NCBI GenBank assembly: GCA_025360225.1
Contig: JANYCN010000036.1
Location: 62,001 to 126,000 of the forward strand
Reading direction: 5' to 3'
Source: Actinomycetes bacterium
Lineage (GTDB): Bacteria > Actinomycetota > Thermoleophilia > Gaiellales > F1-60-MAGs149
DNA length: 64,000 nt
The first letter of the stretch is position 1. Every line of letters begins with the position of its first letter. A program made the position numbers and the translations under genes. This document shows, in pieces, positions 50,035-58,659 of this stretch. Under the pieces are notes generated by a model. The model saw only the letters and a program-made list of their open reading frames with translations. It did no database searches and was not told the DNA's origin.

Positions 50035-51150
50035 ATGGCGATCGCTACCCCCGTCTCCGCCGAGCTCCGAACGATCCGCGAGAAGGTCCTCGCAGGGGAG
50101 CGCCTCGACCTCGACGACGGCATCACGTTGCTCGAGTGCGACGACCTGCTGTCGCTCGGCGAGCTCGCCGACTCTGCGCGGCGGCTCCGTGGCGGCAACG
50201 AGGAGGTGTACTTCGTCAACAACCTCTACCTGAACCACACGACGATCTGCCGGGTCAAGTGCAAGTTCTGCGCCTTCGCTCGTACCGCGAAACAGGCCGA
50301 CGCGGAGATGTGGGAGATCGACGATCTCGTCGCGCACGCGCTACGCGTTCGCGAGCACCAGGAGTTCTCCGAGATCCACATGGTCGGCGGCGAGAACCCC
50401 CACCTCGACTTCTCCTACTACGTCGACATCACCGCGGCGCTGCGCAAGGCGATGCCCGACGTGCACCTGAAGCTGTTCACGGCGTCCGAGATCCACCACA
50501 TGACCAAGCTGTCGGGCCTCACCCACGAGGATGTCCTCAAGGAGCTGATCAAGGCGGGTCTCGACACCCTGCCGGGTGGTGGCGCCGAGGTGTTCGCCCC
50601 GCGCGTCCGGAAGATCGTCGCGCCCGGCAAGGAGCCCGGCGAGACGTGGCTGCAGACCCACCGCACCGCCCACGCGCTCGGACTGCGGACGCACTGCACG
50701 ATGCTCTACAACCACGTCGAGACCTACGAGGAGCGCATCGAGCACCTGCTCGCCCTGCGCGACCTGCAGGACGACACGAGCGGATTCATGGCGTTCATCC
50801 CGCTCCCCTTCCACCCGGAGAACACCGTCTTCGAGCGGCGCGGCTGGAAGTTCACGACCGGCATGGACGACCTGAAGATGGTCGCAGTGTCACGGCTCAT
50901 GCTCGACAACGTCGAGCACGTGAAGGCGTACTGGATCATGATCTCGACGCCCCTCGCGCAGGTCGCGCTGCACTTCGGCGCCAACGACATCCAGGGCACC
51001 GTCGTCGAGGAGAAGATCGCTCATGCAGCAGGTGCCGTGACGCCGACGGAGGAGAAGGTCGGCGACCTCGTGCACGTCATCCGCGAGGCCGGGAAGGTGC
51101 CCGTGCAGCGCGACACCTTCTACAACGTGATCCGGCGGTTCGACCCGTGA
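50035..51150 (+). CDS. mqnE: aminofutalosine synthase (radical SAM)
   Basis: Second step of the futalosine pathway: couples 3-enolpyruvylbenzoate with SAM to give aminofutalosine. 371 residues. The [4Fe-4S] cysteines are C72, C76 and C79 in TTICRVKCKFCAFAR. IHMVGGENPHLDFSYYVDIT, GLDTLPGGGAEVFAPRVRK and FIPLPFHPENT are the MqnE-type blocks that separate it from MqnC. The ATG at 50035 has GGGAGG at 50023-50028 as ribosome site, overlapping the end of the synthase gene; in-frame sequence upstream lies in that gene. Confidence 0.94.
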   Translation: MAIATPVSAELRTIREKVLAGERLDLDDGITLLECDDLLSLGELADSARRLRGGNEEVYFVNNLYLNHTTICRVKCKFCAFARTAKQADAEMWEIDDLVAHALRVREHQEFSEIHMVGGENPHLDFSYYVDITAALRKAMPDVHLKLFTASEIHHMTKLSGLTHEDVLKELIKAGLDTLPGGGAEVFAPRVRKIVAPGKEPGETWLQTHRTAHALGLRTHCTMLYNHVETYEERIEHLLALRDLQDDTSGFMAFIPLPFHPENTVFERRGWKFTTGMDDLKMVAVSRLMLDNVEHVKAYWIMISTPLAQVALHFGANDIQGTVVEEKIAHAAGAVTPTEEKVGDLVHVIREAGKVPVQRDTFYNVIRRFDP

Positions 51151-51923
51151 TCCGCCTCGGCCGCGTCGACTACATCAACACCTTCCCGATCGCCTGGAGC
51201 CTGGCACGACACCTGCCGGCGGGGCTCGCGGAGGAGGTCGTCGGCGTCCCGACCCGCCTCAACGCGCTGTTGCACCAGGGGGCAGTCGACGTGGCGAACG
51301 TGTCGAGCGTCGAGTACGCCCGCCACGCCGACAGCTACGTGTTGTTGCCGTCGCTGTGTGTCGGGTCGGACGGCGCCGTCGAGTCGGTGCAGCTCGTCAC
51401 GGCGCGCCGCCTCGACGACGTGCGCACCATCGCCGCGACGTCACACAGCGCGTCGAGCGTCGTCCTCGCGCGCATCCTCCTGCCGCACGCGGAGATCCTT
51501 GCAGAGGATGCCGATGCCGATGCCCGGCTCCTGATCGGCGACCAGGCGTTGCGCTCCGCCTTCGACGACCCGACGCCCCACCACGACCTCGGTGCGCTCT
51601 GGCGCGAGCGAACAGGTCTGCCAATGGTGTTCGCTGTCTGGGCGGCGCGGGTCGGCACCGACCGGCTCGAGGATCTCGACACCGCGCTCGCGGCAGCCGT
51701 CGCCGACAGCGCGGCACACGCCGCACAGGTCGCCCGTGACGCGGCAGAGCGCTTCGCGTTCCCCGCCGGGTTCCTGGCGCGCTACTTCGAGAAGCTCCGA
51801 TACCGTTTCGGCGAGCGGGAGCGAGCGGGGCTCGCACGCTTCTTCGAGCTGGCGCACGCGGCCGGCATCCTCGAGGCGACGCCGACGATGCGCTTCGCCT
51901 CCGACCTGACCGGGGTCAGCTGA
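51147..51923 (+). CDS. mqnA: chorismate dehydratase
   Basis: First step of the futalosine pathway: chorismate to 3-enolpyruvylbenzoate. A 258-residue periplasmic-binding-protein-like fold used as an enzyme. The N-terminal RLGRVDYINTFPIAWSLARH is the family signature, followed by GVPTRLNALLHQGAVDVANV with the family's Asn, SHSASSVVLARIL and LLIGDQALRSAF. GTG 51147 overlaps the mqnE stop codon (GTGA) and its own stop overlaps mqnC (TGATG). Confidence 0.93.
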   Translation: MIRLGRVDYINTFPIAWSLARHLPAGLAEEVVGVPTRLNALLHQGAVDVANVSSVEYARHADSYVLLPSLCVGSDGAVESVQLVTARRLDDVRTIAATSHSASSVVLARILLPHAEILAEDADADARLLIGDQALRSAFDDPTPHHDLGALWRERTGLPMVFAVWAARVGTDRLEDLDTALAAAVADSAAHAAQVARDAAERFAFPAGFLARYFEKLRYRFGERERAGLARFFELAHAAGILEATPTMRFASDLTGVS

Positions 51924-53026
51924 TGGCAGTCGCAACGCAAACACGGACGGTGAGCGAGATCCTCGCGCGGACGGTCGCGGGCGAACGTCTGCAGGACGAC
52001 GACGCGCTCGTGCTGCTGCAGAGCCGCGACCTCGTCGCCGTTGGCCAGGCCGCGAACGAGATCCGCAACCGCAAGGCTGATCCGGACGAGGTGACGTTCA
52101 TCGTCGACCGGAACATCAACTACACCAACGTCTGCGTCACGGACTGCGACTTCTGCGCGTTCTACCGCCTCCCGGGTGACAAGCGCGAGGGGTACGTGTT
52201 GCCGAAGCCGGTGATCTTCAAGAAGATCGCCGAGACGCTCGCGATCGGTGGCACCGGCGTCCTGATGCAGGGCGGACACAACCCCGAGCTCGGGATCGAG
52301 TGGTACGAGGACCTGTTCCGCTCGATCCGCGAACGGTTCCCGACGCTGCACGTGCACGCGTTGTCGCCGCCGGAGATCCAGTACATCTCGCGGCGCTCGC
52401 ACCTGAGCGTCCCCGCGGTCCTAACGCGGCTGCGCGACGCTGGTCTCGACACGCTGCCGGGCGGTGGCGGCGAGATCCTCGTTGACCGCGTGCGGCACAT
52501 CATCGCGGCGAAGAAGACGAAGTCTGACGAGTGGCTCGGCGTGATGCGCCACGCACACCGCCTCGGCATGTCCACGTCCGCGACGATGATGTACGGACAC
52601 GTCGAGACCGTCGCCGAACGCGTCGAGCACCTTCACCGGATCCGCGCGTTGCAGGACGAGGCGCCCGGCTTCCGCGCCTTCATCTCCTGGACGTTCCAGC
52701 CCGACAACACGCGCCTCGGTCAGCAGGTGACGACGACACCGACGTCGTTTGACTACCTGCTGACACAGGCCGTGACGCGGCTCTACCTGGACAACATCGA
52801 CCACATCCAGTCGAGCTGGGTGACGCAGGGGATGAAGATCGGCCAGGTCGCGCTGCACTTCGGCGCCGACGACCTTGGCTCGGTGATGCTCGAGGAGAAC
52901 GTCGTCTCGGCAGCGGGCACCACGTATCGCGCGAGCGTCGAGGACTTCTGTCGCACGATCCGCGCGGCGGGCAAGCGGCCGGTGCAGCGCGACACCTACT
53001 ACCGGCGGGTGCGCGATGCGTTCTGA
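51923..53026 (+). CDS. mqnC: dehypoxanthine futalosine cyclase (radical SAM)
   Basis: Cyclises dehypoxanthine futalosine to cyclic DHFL. 367 residues. Cluster cysteines are C71, C75 and C78 in TNVCVTDCDFCAFYR. MQGGHNPELGIEWYEDLFRS, GGGEILVDRVRHIIAAKKTK and FISWTFQPDNTRL mark MqnC and distinguish it from the MqnE gene 0.8 kb upstream. Its last bases overlap the start of a 64-residue protein gene. The hydrolase MqnB and the prenyltransferase MqnP are not in the window. Confidence 0.94.
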   Translation: MAVATQTRTVSEILARTVAGERLQDDDALVLLQSRDLVAVGQAANEIRNRKADPDEVTFIVDRNINYTNVCVTDCDFCAFYRLPGDKREGYVLPKPVIFKKIAETLAIGGTGVLMQGGHNPELGIEWYEDLFRSIRERFPTLHVHALSPPEIQYISRRSHLSVPAVLTRLRDAGLDTLPGGGGEILVDRVRHIIAAKKTKSDEWLGVMRHAHRLGMSTSATMMYGHVETVAERVEHLHRIRALQDEAPGFRAFISWTFQPDNTRLGQQVTTTPTSFDYLLTQAVTRLYLDNIDHIQSSWVTQGMKIGQVALHFGADDLGSVMLEENVVSAAGTTYRASVEDFCRTIRAAGKRPVQRDTYYRRVRDAF

Positions 53027-53210
53027 TGGACACCTGCTGTACGTCTGGACGCCCCAGGGCTACCGCCTGGAGGAGCGCGACGGCGACGCGCCCCTCGTTG
53101 GCACCCTCGTCGAGATCGGCGATGGCACGCGCTATGGCGTACAGAAGGTCGGCGCCTCGCCGTTCCCCGGCGACCGCCGCCCGTGCGCGTTCGTGAGCCG
53201 CGAGCCGTGA
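53016..53210 (+). CDS. small conserved-looking protein coupled to mqnC
   Basis: A 64-residue protein with no family I can name. The sequence is compact and protein-like: LLYVWTPQGYRLEERDGDAP, then GTLVEIGDGTRYGVQKVGAS and PFPGDRRPCAF, which suggests a small beta-barrel-like fold. It starts inside the end of mqnC (11-base overlap) and ends overlapping dedA (GTGA), a position consistent with a small accessory protein co-translated with the menaquinone genes. No membrane helix, metal motif or signal peptide is seen. Confidence 0.6.
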   Translation: MRSDGHLLYVWTPQGYRLEERDGDAPLVGTLVEIGDGTRYGVQKVGASPFPGDRRPCAFVSREP

Positions 53211-53827
53211 TCAGCCTCTCGATCACGGAGTCGATCGTCAACTGGGTGACGACGAACATCGCCGACTACGGCGCAGCGGCCGTGTTCGCGTTGATGGCGC
53301 TGGAGTCGGCCTGCATCCCGATACCGTCCGAGGTGATCCAGCTGTTCGCTGGCTTCGAGGTGTCGCAGAACCACATGTACTTCGCAGTTGCTGTGCTCGC
53401 CGGTGTCGCCGGGAACGTCGTCGGCTCGTGGATCGCCTGGGGGGTCGGGGCGCGCGGAGGCCGACCGGTAATCGAGCGGTACGGGCGGTTCGTTCACGTC
53501 ACGCCAAAGCGCCTCGATCTCGCGCAGCGCTGGTTCGACCGCTACGGCAACAAGGTCGTCTTCTGGAGCCGCATGCTCCCCGTTGTACGCACCTTCATCT
53601 CGCTCCCCGCCGGCATCGCCCGGATGCCGCTCGGTCGCTTCACGCTGTACACCGCCGCCGGCGCGCTGCCGTGGTGCACGGCGCTCACGCTGGCGGGGGT
53701 GCAGGTCGGTAAGCACTGGCAGGAGTGGCACGACCGCCTGCGCTACCTCGACTACCTCGTCGCCGCGCTGCTGGTCGCGGGCGTCGTCGCCCTCTGGATG
53801 CGGTCCCGTCTCACGAAGACCGCGTAG
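53207..53827 (+). CDS. DedA-family membrane protein
   Basis: A 206-residue protein of the DedA (VTT/SNARE-associated) family; members move undecaprenyl phosphate or phosphatidylethanolamine between membrane leaflets or affect proton-motive force. Conserved points are FALMALESACIPIPSEVIQL with the acidic residue and IPSE motif, GNVVGSWIAWGVGARGGRPV and FWSRMLPVVRTFISLPAGIA with the conserved Arg residues. Four or five hydrophobic segments are present. GTG 53207 overlaps the previous stop codon, so it is the last gene of the menaquinone run. Confidence 0.9.
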   Translation: MISLSITESIVNWVTTNIADYGAAAVFALMALESACIPIPSEVIQLFAGFEVSQNHMYFAVAVLAGVAGNVVGSWIAWGVGARGGRPVIERYGRFVHVTPKRLDLAQRWFDRYGNKVVFWSRMLPVVRTFISLPAGIARMPLGRFTLYTAAGALPWCTALTLAGVQVGKHWQEWHDRLRYLDYLVAALLVAGVVALWMRSRLTKTA

Positions 53828-53872
53828 ATCTGCGGCCGACGAGCCGGTGATATCGTTGGCAGATCGCACGCA

Positions 53873-53968
53873 GTGACCTTTGGCTACCAGGCGATCGGGC
53901 CCGAGGCCGCGGGGGACCCGCAGACGCCCTTCGTCGAGTCGTCGGTGCCGGGCGTTCGCCTGTTGTGA
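53873..53968 (+). CDS. possible 31-residue peptide
   Basis: A short frame from GTG 53873 to TGA reads as an ordinary peptide (TFGYQAIGPEAAGDPQTPFV and VPGVRLL). Downstream of dedA there is otherwise a ~155-bp gap. No ribosome site is seen; TATCGT 16 bases upstream of the GTG is the only -10-like hexamer. It could be noise or a truncated gene fragment, and it converges on the YaaA gene. Confidence 0.25.
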   Translation: MTFGYQAIGPEAAGDPQTPFVESSVPGVRLL

Positions 53969-53984
53969 CCAGCGTTCGCCGTCC

Positions 53985-54692
53985 TCAGCGCTCCACGGAG
54001 GCCGCATAGCGCTCGTCGTCAAACGCGGCGAGCGAGCGGCGGGGAGCGGCGCGTGAGCTCAGCAGGTGACGAACAAGACGGCCCTTCGCGGCCTTCGCAT
54101 CGTGGCCGCCGAGCGCGCCCCCGGACCGCTCCACGAGCGAGACGCGGAGCAGGTCGATCTCCGGCGATGGCGTCCAGGCGGCCCGGTGCTCGCCCGGCAA
54201 AAGGTCGACGACGATGTGTCCAGCGACGTGCTTGGCCAGCACCTCGCTCAGCAGGTCGCGCCAGTGCCGTGCAACGAGGCCGACCGGGTCGAGGCGCGCG
54301 CCCATCTTCAGGCGGTAGTCCGGCACCGGGTCGTCGAGCGCGACGAGGCCGAGCAGACCGGAGACGATGACGACCGACTCGCGCGCCTTCCGCCGCAGGG
54401 CAGGGGAGAGGGACGGCAACCCGACGTGGTCGTGGACGACGCCGGTGTAGCGGCGTGACGCCGGCAGCGTGGGCGCCCCCAACAGCGCACGGTTCGCCGT
54501 CCGCGCCCGCTCGAGGTGCTGACCGCCGACGCCGAGCAGCCGCTCGTCTCCGCCATCGCCCGTCCGCAACGCCTCGACGACCTCCATGCGGGCGCCTGCC
54601 AGTGGCAGGCCGAACCGTCCGCTCGCGACGTCCCACGGCGCGCCCCGCCCACCGCTCGCCTTGCCCTCAGACGGCGGAAGGAGGATGATCAT
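53985..54692 (-). CDS. YaaA-family peroxide-stress protein
   Basis: A 235-residue DUF328/YaaA protein; the E. coli member protects DNA and proteins from peroxide by lowering free iron. The opening MIILLPPSEGKASGG, the RYTGVVHDHVGL segment (family YxGxVYDxL) and VIVSGLLGLVALDDPVPDYR followed by LKMGARL are diagnostic. The ATG at 54692 overlaps the RNase D stop codon (ATGA). A longer in-frame extension lies within the RNase D gene. Confidence 0.9.
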   Translation of the reverse strand: MIILLPPSEGKASGGRGAPWDVASGRFGLPLAGARMEVVEALRTGDGGDERLLGVGGQHLERARTANRALLGAPTLPASRRYTGVVHDHVGLPSLSPALRRKARESVVIVSGLLGLVALDDPVPDYRLKMGARLDPVGLVARHWRDLLSEVLAKHVAGHIVVDLLPGEHRAAWTPSPEIDLLRVSLVERSGGALGGHDAKAAKGRLVRHLLSSRAAPRRSLAAFDDERYAASVER

Positions 54693-55864
54693 CCGTTGCC
54701 GGGCGGGCCGATCACCAGGTAGGGCGGTCGGTCGGCGAGGGAGAGAGCGACGCGGCCTTCGACGAGAGCGACGAGCTCGTTGCCGACAAGCTCGCGGCGC
54801 CATCCCGTAGCAAGGGGGACAGCACTGGGCTCGCCCATGATCACGCTCTCGAGGAACTCGTCGAGCTCGGTACGCGTCGCGACGAGCTCCGGGGCGACGC
54901 CGGCCTCGGTGCAGCGCACCTTCACGAGTGTGCCACCGAGCCCGGACGCGGCGTCGGCTCGGCGCGCGACCGCAGGCGGCGCCGGCGAGCCAGGGCTGAT
55001 CGGCTCCGCCTCTTTGCCGATCTCGATCGCGGCGAGCAGGCTCGCGATGTCGGGCGCGCGGAGCCCGGTAACGCCGCGGACACGGTTCAGCGCGTCAGCC
55101 GTTCCCGGTGCGACGCGTGCGATCTCGACGAGGGTCGGATCCTTCATCACCCAGCCAGTTGGCAGGTCGCGGCGGCGCGACTCGCGCTCGCGCCACGCGG
55201 TGACCTCCCGCAGCACCGCCATCTGCTTCGTCGAGAGCCGTCCCCGGCGCTGCACCTTGCGGTAGGCCTCCAGCGGGTCGGGCGACGGGTCGGCGTCGTC
55301 TGGGTAGCGCCGTGCGAGCTCGTCCTCGGCCCAGCTCGTACGGCCTTGCGCCTCCAGCCGGCGGCGCAGCTCGGCCACCAGGGCCGCGAGCCAGCGGACG
55401 TCGTCGCCGGCGTACTCGAGCTGGCTGGCGGTGAGCGGTCGACGCTTCCAGTCAGAGAACGACTCGTGGTGGTTCACCGTCACCTTCAGGCCGTCGGCGA
55501 GCAGCCGCTCGAGGCTCGCCGACGCCGTCAGCCCGACGAAGCCGGCGATCAGCTGGGTGTCGACGATCCGGTTCGGCCGAACCTCGTGGTGCAACGCGAA
55601 CGCAAGGAGGTCGGCGGACGGCGCGTGCATCAGCACCTCGACGTCGGCGTCGGCGAGCAGCGCCGCGACTGGCGCGAGCGACGCACCAGCAAGCGGATCG
55701 ATCAGCACGACCTCGTCGCCCACGGCGACCTGCACGAGACACAGGACGGGTGCGTAGGTCTTCTCCCAGAGAAACTCGGTGTCGATCGCGAACGTGCCGG
55801 CCTCACGAACGCGCTCCGCGAGCCGCTCGACGTCGCCGGTCTCCGTGATCAACGTGTCTGCCAC
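54689..55864 (-). CDS. rnd: ribonuclease D-like 3'-5' exoribonuclease
   Basis: A 391-residue DEDD-family exonuclease with HRDC domain, for tRNA 3'-end trimming. ExoI is FAIDTEFLWEKTYAPVLCLV (Asp and Glu), ExoII lies in VLMHAPSADLLAFALHHEV (Asp), and ExoIII is in LEYAGDDVRWLAALV, with Tyr replaced but Asp kept. The C-terminal region RVRGVTGLRAPDIASLLAAI is HRDC-like. The GTG start at 55864 is fixed by a -10 box seven bases upstream. It is co-transcribed with the YaaA gene. Confidence 0.9.
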   Translation of the reverse strand: MADTLITETGDVERLAERVREAGTFAIDTEFLWEKTYAPVLCLVQVAVGDEVVLIDPLAGASLAPVAALLADADVEVLMHAPSADLLAFALHHEVRPNRIVDTQLIAGFVGLTASASLERLLADGLKVTVNHHESFSDWKRRPLTASQLEYAGDDVRWLAALVAELRRRLEAQGRTSWAEDELARRYPDDADPSPDPLEAYRKVQRRGRLSTKQMAVLREVTAWRERESRRRDLPTGWVMKDPTLVEIARVAPGTADALNRVRGVTGLRAPDIASLLAAIEIGKEAEPISPGSPAPPAVARRADAASGLGGTLVKVRCTEAGVAPELVATRTELDEFLESVIMGEPSAVPLATGWRRELVGNELVALVEGRVALSLADRPPYLVIGPPGNG

Positions 55865-55871
55865 ACGGGTG

Positions 55872-55877
55872 AGCGTA
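55872..55877 (-). promoter_or_regulatory. -10 box TACGCT of the rnd-yaaA operon
   Basis: TACGCT on the minus strand is separated by seven bases from the GTG at 55864 and falls immediately next to the stop codon of the upstream HD-GYP gene. Confidence 0.5.
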
Positions 55878-57530
55878 CTACGCCGCAGCGCGGTCGATCG
55901 CGTCCGGCCCGCGCCGCGCCGCGCCGCGTCCGCCGCCGCCCCGGCGATCGAGCACCCGCTCGAGCGCGCCGACGACCGTCGGATCGAGCTGTGAGCCAGC
56001 CGCCTCGGCCAGCCGCCGCCGTGCCTCCGAGAGCTCCAGGGCTGGACGGTAGGGCCGGTCAGAGGTCATCACGTCCCACGTGTCGCAGCTGAAGATCACG
56101 CGGGAGAGCAGCGGGATCGTCTCGCCGCCGATCGCGTCCGGATAGCCACGCCCGTCCCATCGCTCATGCGCGGAGCGGACGGCCGTTGCGGCGGAGGCGA
56201 GGAACGGGATGCCGCGCAGGATCCGCTCGCCGATGACGGTGTGCTCCTCGATCAGGAGCCGCTCAGCCGGGGTCAACGGGCCATCGCGGTTAAGGATCGC
56301 CTCGGGGATGGCGATCTTGCCGACGTCGTGCAGGACGGCCGCGAACTCCAGGTCGCGCAGGTCACTGGCGTCGAGACCGAGCTCGCGCCCGACGTCGACG
56401 GCGAGCCGCGCGGTCTCGCTCGCGTGCTCGTGGGTGTGCGCGTCCTTCGCCTCGAGCGCGTTTGCGAGGGCCGTCACCGTCGAGAGGTAGGCGCCTTCCA
56501 CCTCCCGGTGCAAGCGGGCGCGTCGGATCACCCCGACAGCGTTTGAGGCGAGCGTCTCGAGCGAGCCGAACACCGCCGGGTCGGGTGAGTCGGCCTCAAG
56601 CAGCACGAGGATCGCACCGTACACGCCGTCTGCCTCGGCGATCGGCTCGAGGACAGCCAGCCGGCCGCGCACGTCGTGCGAGCGGGTTGGCAGGCCGAGC
56701 CGCGCGAACAGGGCGAGCGCGTCGACGAACAGCAGCGGCCGACCGGCAGCGAGCGACTCGACCGACACGAGCTCGGTGAGCCCAGCGAGCCGCACGCCCC
56801 TCAGATGACCGCCGGCCACCGCCGTCAGGTCGTCGCGTACCGGCCCGGCAGTCGCGCCGGCGATCCGAGAGCCCTCCTCGTCAGCGACGATCACCGCCGC
56901 GAACACGGCGTCGGAGACGTCTGCTGCACCCTCAGCGGTGCGCTGGAGCGCGACGCCGAGAGCGGGCGCCGATGCCGTCTCGAACGCGGCCCGTGCCAGA
57001 AGGCGCTCGCGGGCGAGGGCGCGTGCGTGCTCGCGTCGAGCCTCGTGCGCCGTGAGGACAACGGCGAGAGCCGTCCCTGCCTGCGCGAGCCGGGCTGCGT
57101 CGTCCGGGCCGAACGGCTCGCCCTTCGTGCGGAACGCGATCAACGCGCCCAGCTCCTGGCCGCCGGCCGCGATCGGTGCAGCGGCGACCGAGATGACGCC
57201 CTGCTCGTTGACCAGCGGGTCATACACGTCTGAGACCGCGTAGTCAGGGATGAAGAGGTCGCGGCCCGCGAGCACAGCGAGCTCGATCAGCGGGTCGGCG
57301 CCGATCGGCACTTCACCGCTCGTCGCGTGGCGCGCCTCGATCCCGAGCGTGTGGCGCAGCACCGCGTCTCGGTTGCGGCGTCGTCGCACGCAGACCCAGA
57401 CGCCCTGGGCGCCCGCGAGCTCGCGCGCTGCGTCCGCCGCGGTCGGCGCGAGGTGCTCGAACTGCGGTGCGACGTCCACGAGGGCCGTGATCCGCGCGAG
57501 CGCGGCGTGATCCGAGGCGGCGGCGCGCAT
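55878..57530 (-). CDS. GAF-domain HD-GYP phosphodiesterase
   Basis: A cytoplasmic 550-residue signalling protein. Two GAF-like sensor domains are read at roughly 15-160 and 170-320 (VISVAAAPIAAGGQELGALI; DGVYGAILVLLEADS). Residues ~340-510 are the HD-GYP domain: HEHASETARLAVDVGRELGL, HDVGKIAIPEAILNRDGPLT, EEHTVIGERILR and HERWDGRGYPDAIGGETIPL, all canonical including GRGYP. It should degrade cyclic di-GMP in response to a ligand bound by GAF. Start ATG 57530 is chosen because in-frame sequence further upstream reads into the divergent gene. Confidence 0.88.
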   Translation of the reverse strand: MRAAASDHAALARITALVDVAPQFEHLAPTAADAARELAGAQGVWVCVRRRRNRDAVLRHTLGIEARHATSGEVPIGADPLIELAVLAGRDLFIPDYAVSDVYDPLVNEQGVISVAAAPIAAGGQELGALIAFRTKGEPFGPDDAARLAQAGTALAVVLTAHEARREHARALARERLLARAAFETASAPALGVALQRTAEGAADVSDAVFAAVIVADEEGSRIAGATAGPVRDDLTAVAGGHLRGVRLAGLTELVSVESLAAGRPLLFVDALALFARLGLPTRSHDVRGRLAVLEPIAEADGVYGAILVLLEADSPDPAVFGSLETLASNAVGVIRRARLHREVEGAYLSTVTALANALEAKDAHTHEHASETARLAVDVGRELGLDASDLRDLEFAAVLHDVGKIAIPEAILNRDGPLTPAERLLIEEHTVIGERILRGIPFLASAATAVRSAHERWDGRGYPDAIGGETIPLLSRVIFSCDTWDVMTSDRPYRPALELSEARRRLAEAAGSQLDPTVVGALERVLDRRGGGGRGAARRGPDAIDRAAA

Positions 57531-57575
57531 GGGGTACGTATCGCCCGATCGGGGGGTGAGCTTGAGGGCGGTCGG

Positions 57576-57581
57576 TATCCT
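57576..57581 (+). promoter_or_regulatory. -10 box TATCCT of the surface-sugar operon
   Basis: TATCCT is followed by seven bases and the ATG at 57589, which fixes that start over in-frame upstream codons. Confidence 0.55.
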
Positions 57582-57588
57582 CATCCGC

Positions 57589-58659
57589 ATGGCCGTGCCG
57601 CTGATGGACACGCGTGCCCAGTGGGACCCGCACATGGCGCGCGTTCGCGAGGCGGTCCTCGGCGTCATCGACTCGGGTCGCTACGTTCTCGGACCTGAGG
57701 TTGCCGCATTCGAGGCGGAGGCCGCTGCCGCCCTTGGGACGGCACACGGCGTTGGCGTCGCGAACGGCACCGACGCTCTCGTGATCGCGTTGCGTGCGCT
57801 CGGCGTGGTGCCGGGCGACGAGGTGATCTGCCCGTCCTACACCTTCTACGCAACCGCTGAGGCGATCGCGGCGATCGGTGCCACGCCGGTGTTTGCCGAC
57901 GTCTGTGCCGACGACCTGACGCTCGATCCGGCTGCTGTCGAGACAGCCATCACACCACGTACCAGCGCCGTTGTCGTCGTGCACCTGTTCGGACATCCAG
58001 CGCGGATGGCGGCCCTGCGCGCGCTGTGTGACCGTCACGGCCTCGCGCTCCTCGAGGACGCCGCCCAGGCGTTTGGCGCCGATGGTGTCGGGCTCGTCGG
58101 TGACGCGGCGACCTTCTCGTTCTACCCGTCGAAGAACCTGTCGACGTTCGGCGACGGCGGGCTGATCACGACGCCCCGGGCGGACGTCGCCGAGCGCTGT
58201 CGCGTGTTGCGTTTCCACGGCTCGCGCGACAAGCAGACCTTCATCGAGATCGGCTACAACTCGCGGCTCGACGAGATCCACGCAGCGATCCTCAGGATCT
58301 TCCTCGGGGCGATCGCTGGTTGGAACGGTCGGCGCGTCGAAGCTGCGGAACGGTACCGGTCGCTCGGGCTCGGAGACCACGTCGAGCTGCCGGCGCCGTC
58401 GGGCGTGTACCACCTGTACGTCGTGCGCACGACGTCGCGGGAGGCGATCGTCGAGTCGTGTCGCGCGGCCGGCGTTGGCACCGTCGTGCACTACGCCACG
58501 CCGTTGCATCGCCAGCCCGTGTTCGCGCACCTGCCGGCGCGCGAGCTGCCCGAGACGGAGCGCGCGGCGCGCACGGGGCTCGCGCTGCCGATGTTCCCGA
58601 CGCTGACGGCGAGCGCGCAGGCCGCGGTCGTCGACGCTGTCGCGTCCCATCGCCGCTGA
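57589..58659 (+). CDS. DegT/DnrJ/EryC1/StrS-family sugar aminotransferase
   Basis: A 356-residue PLP aminotransferase for a nucleotide-linked keto-sugar. LMDTRAQWDPHMARVREAVL, ANGTDALVIALRALGVVPGD, CPSYTFYATAEAIAAIGATP, LLEDAAQAFGADGVGLVGDA and the PLP lysine in SFYPSKNLSTFGDGGLITT are the family blocks. The product would be an amino sugar for a surface glycan. It is coupled (TGATG) to a DUF354 gene and lies 1 kb upstream of the CapD-like gene, so the three probably act together. Confidence 0.9.
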   Translation: MAVPLMDTRAQWDPHMARVREAVLGVIDSGRYVLGPEVAAFEAEAAAALGTAHGVGVANGTDALVIALRALGVVPGDEVICPSYTFYATAEAIAAIGATPVFADVCADDLTLDPAAVETAITPRTSAVVVVHLFGHPARMAALRALCDRHGLALLEDAAQAFGADGVGLVGDAATFSFYPSKNLSTFGDGGLITTPRADVAERCRVLRFHGSRDKQTFIEIGYNSRLDEIHAAILRIFLGAIAGWNGRRVEAAERYRSLGLGDHVELPAPSGVYHLYVVRTTSREAIVESCRAAGVGTVVHYATPLHRQPVFAHLPARELPETERAARTGLALPMFPTLTASAQAAVVDAVASHRR

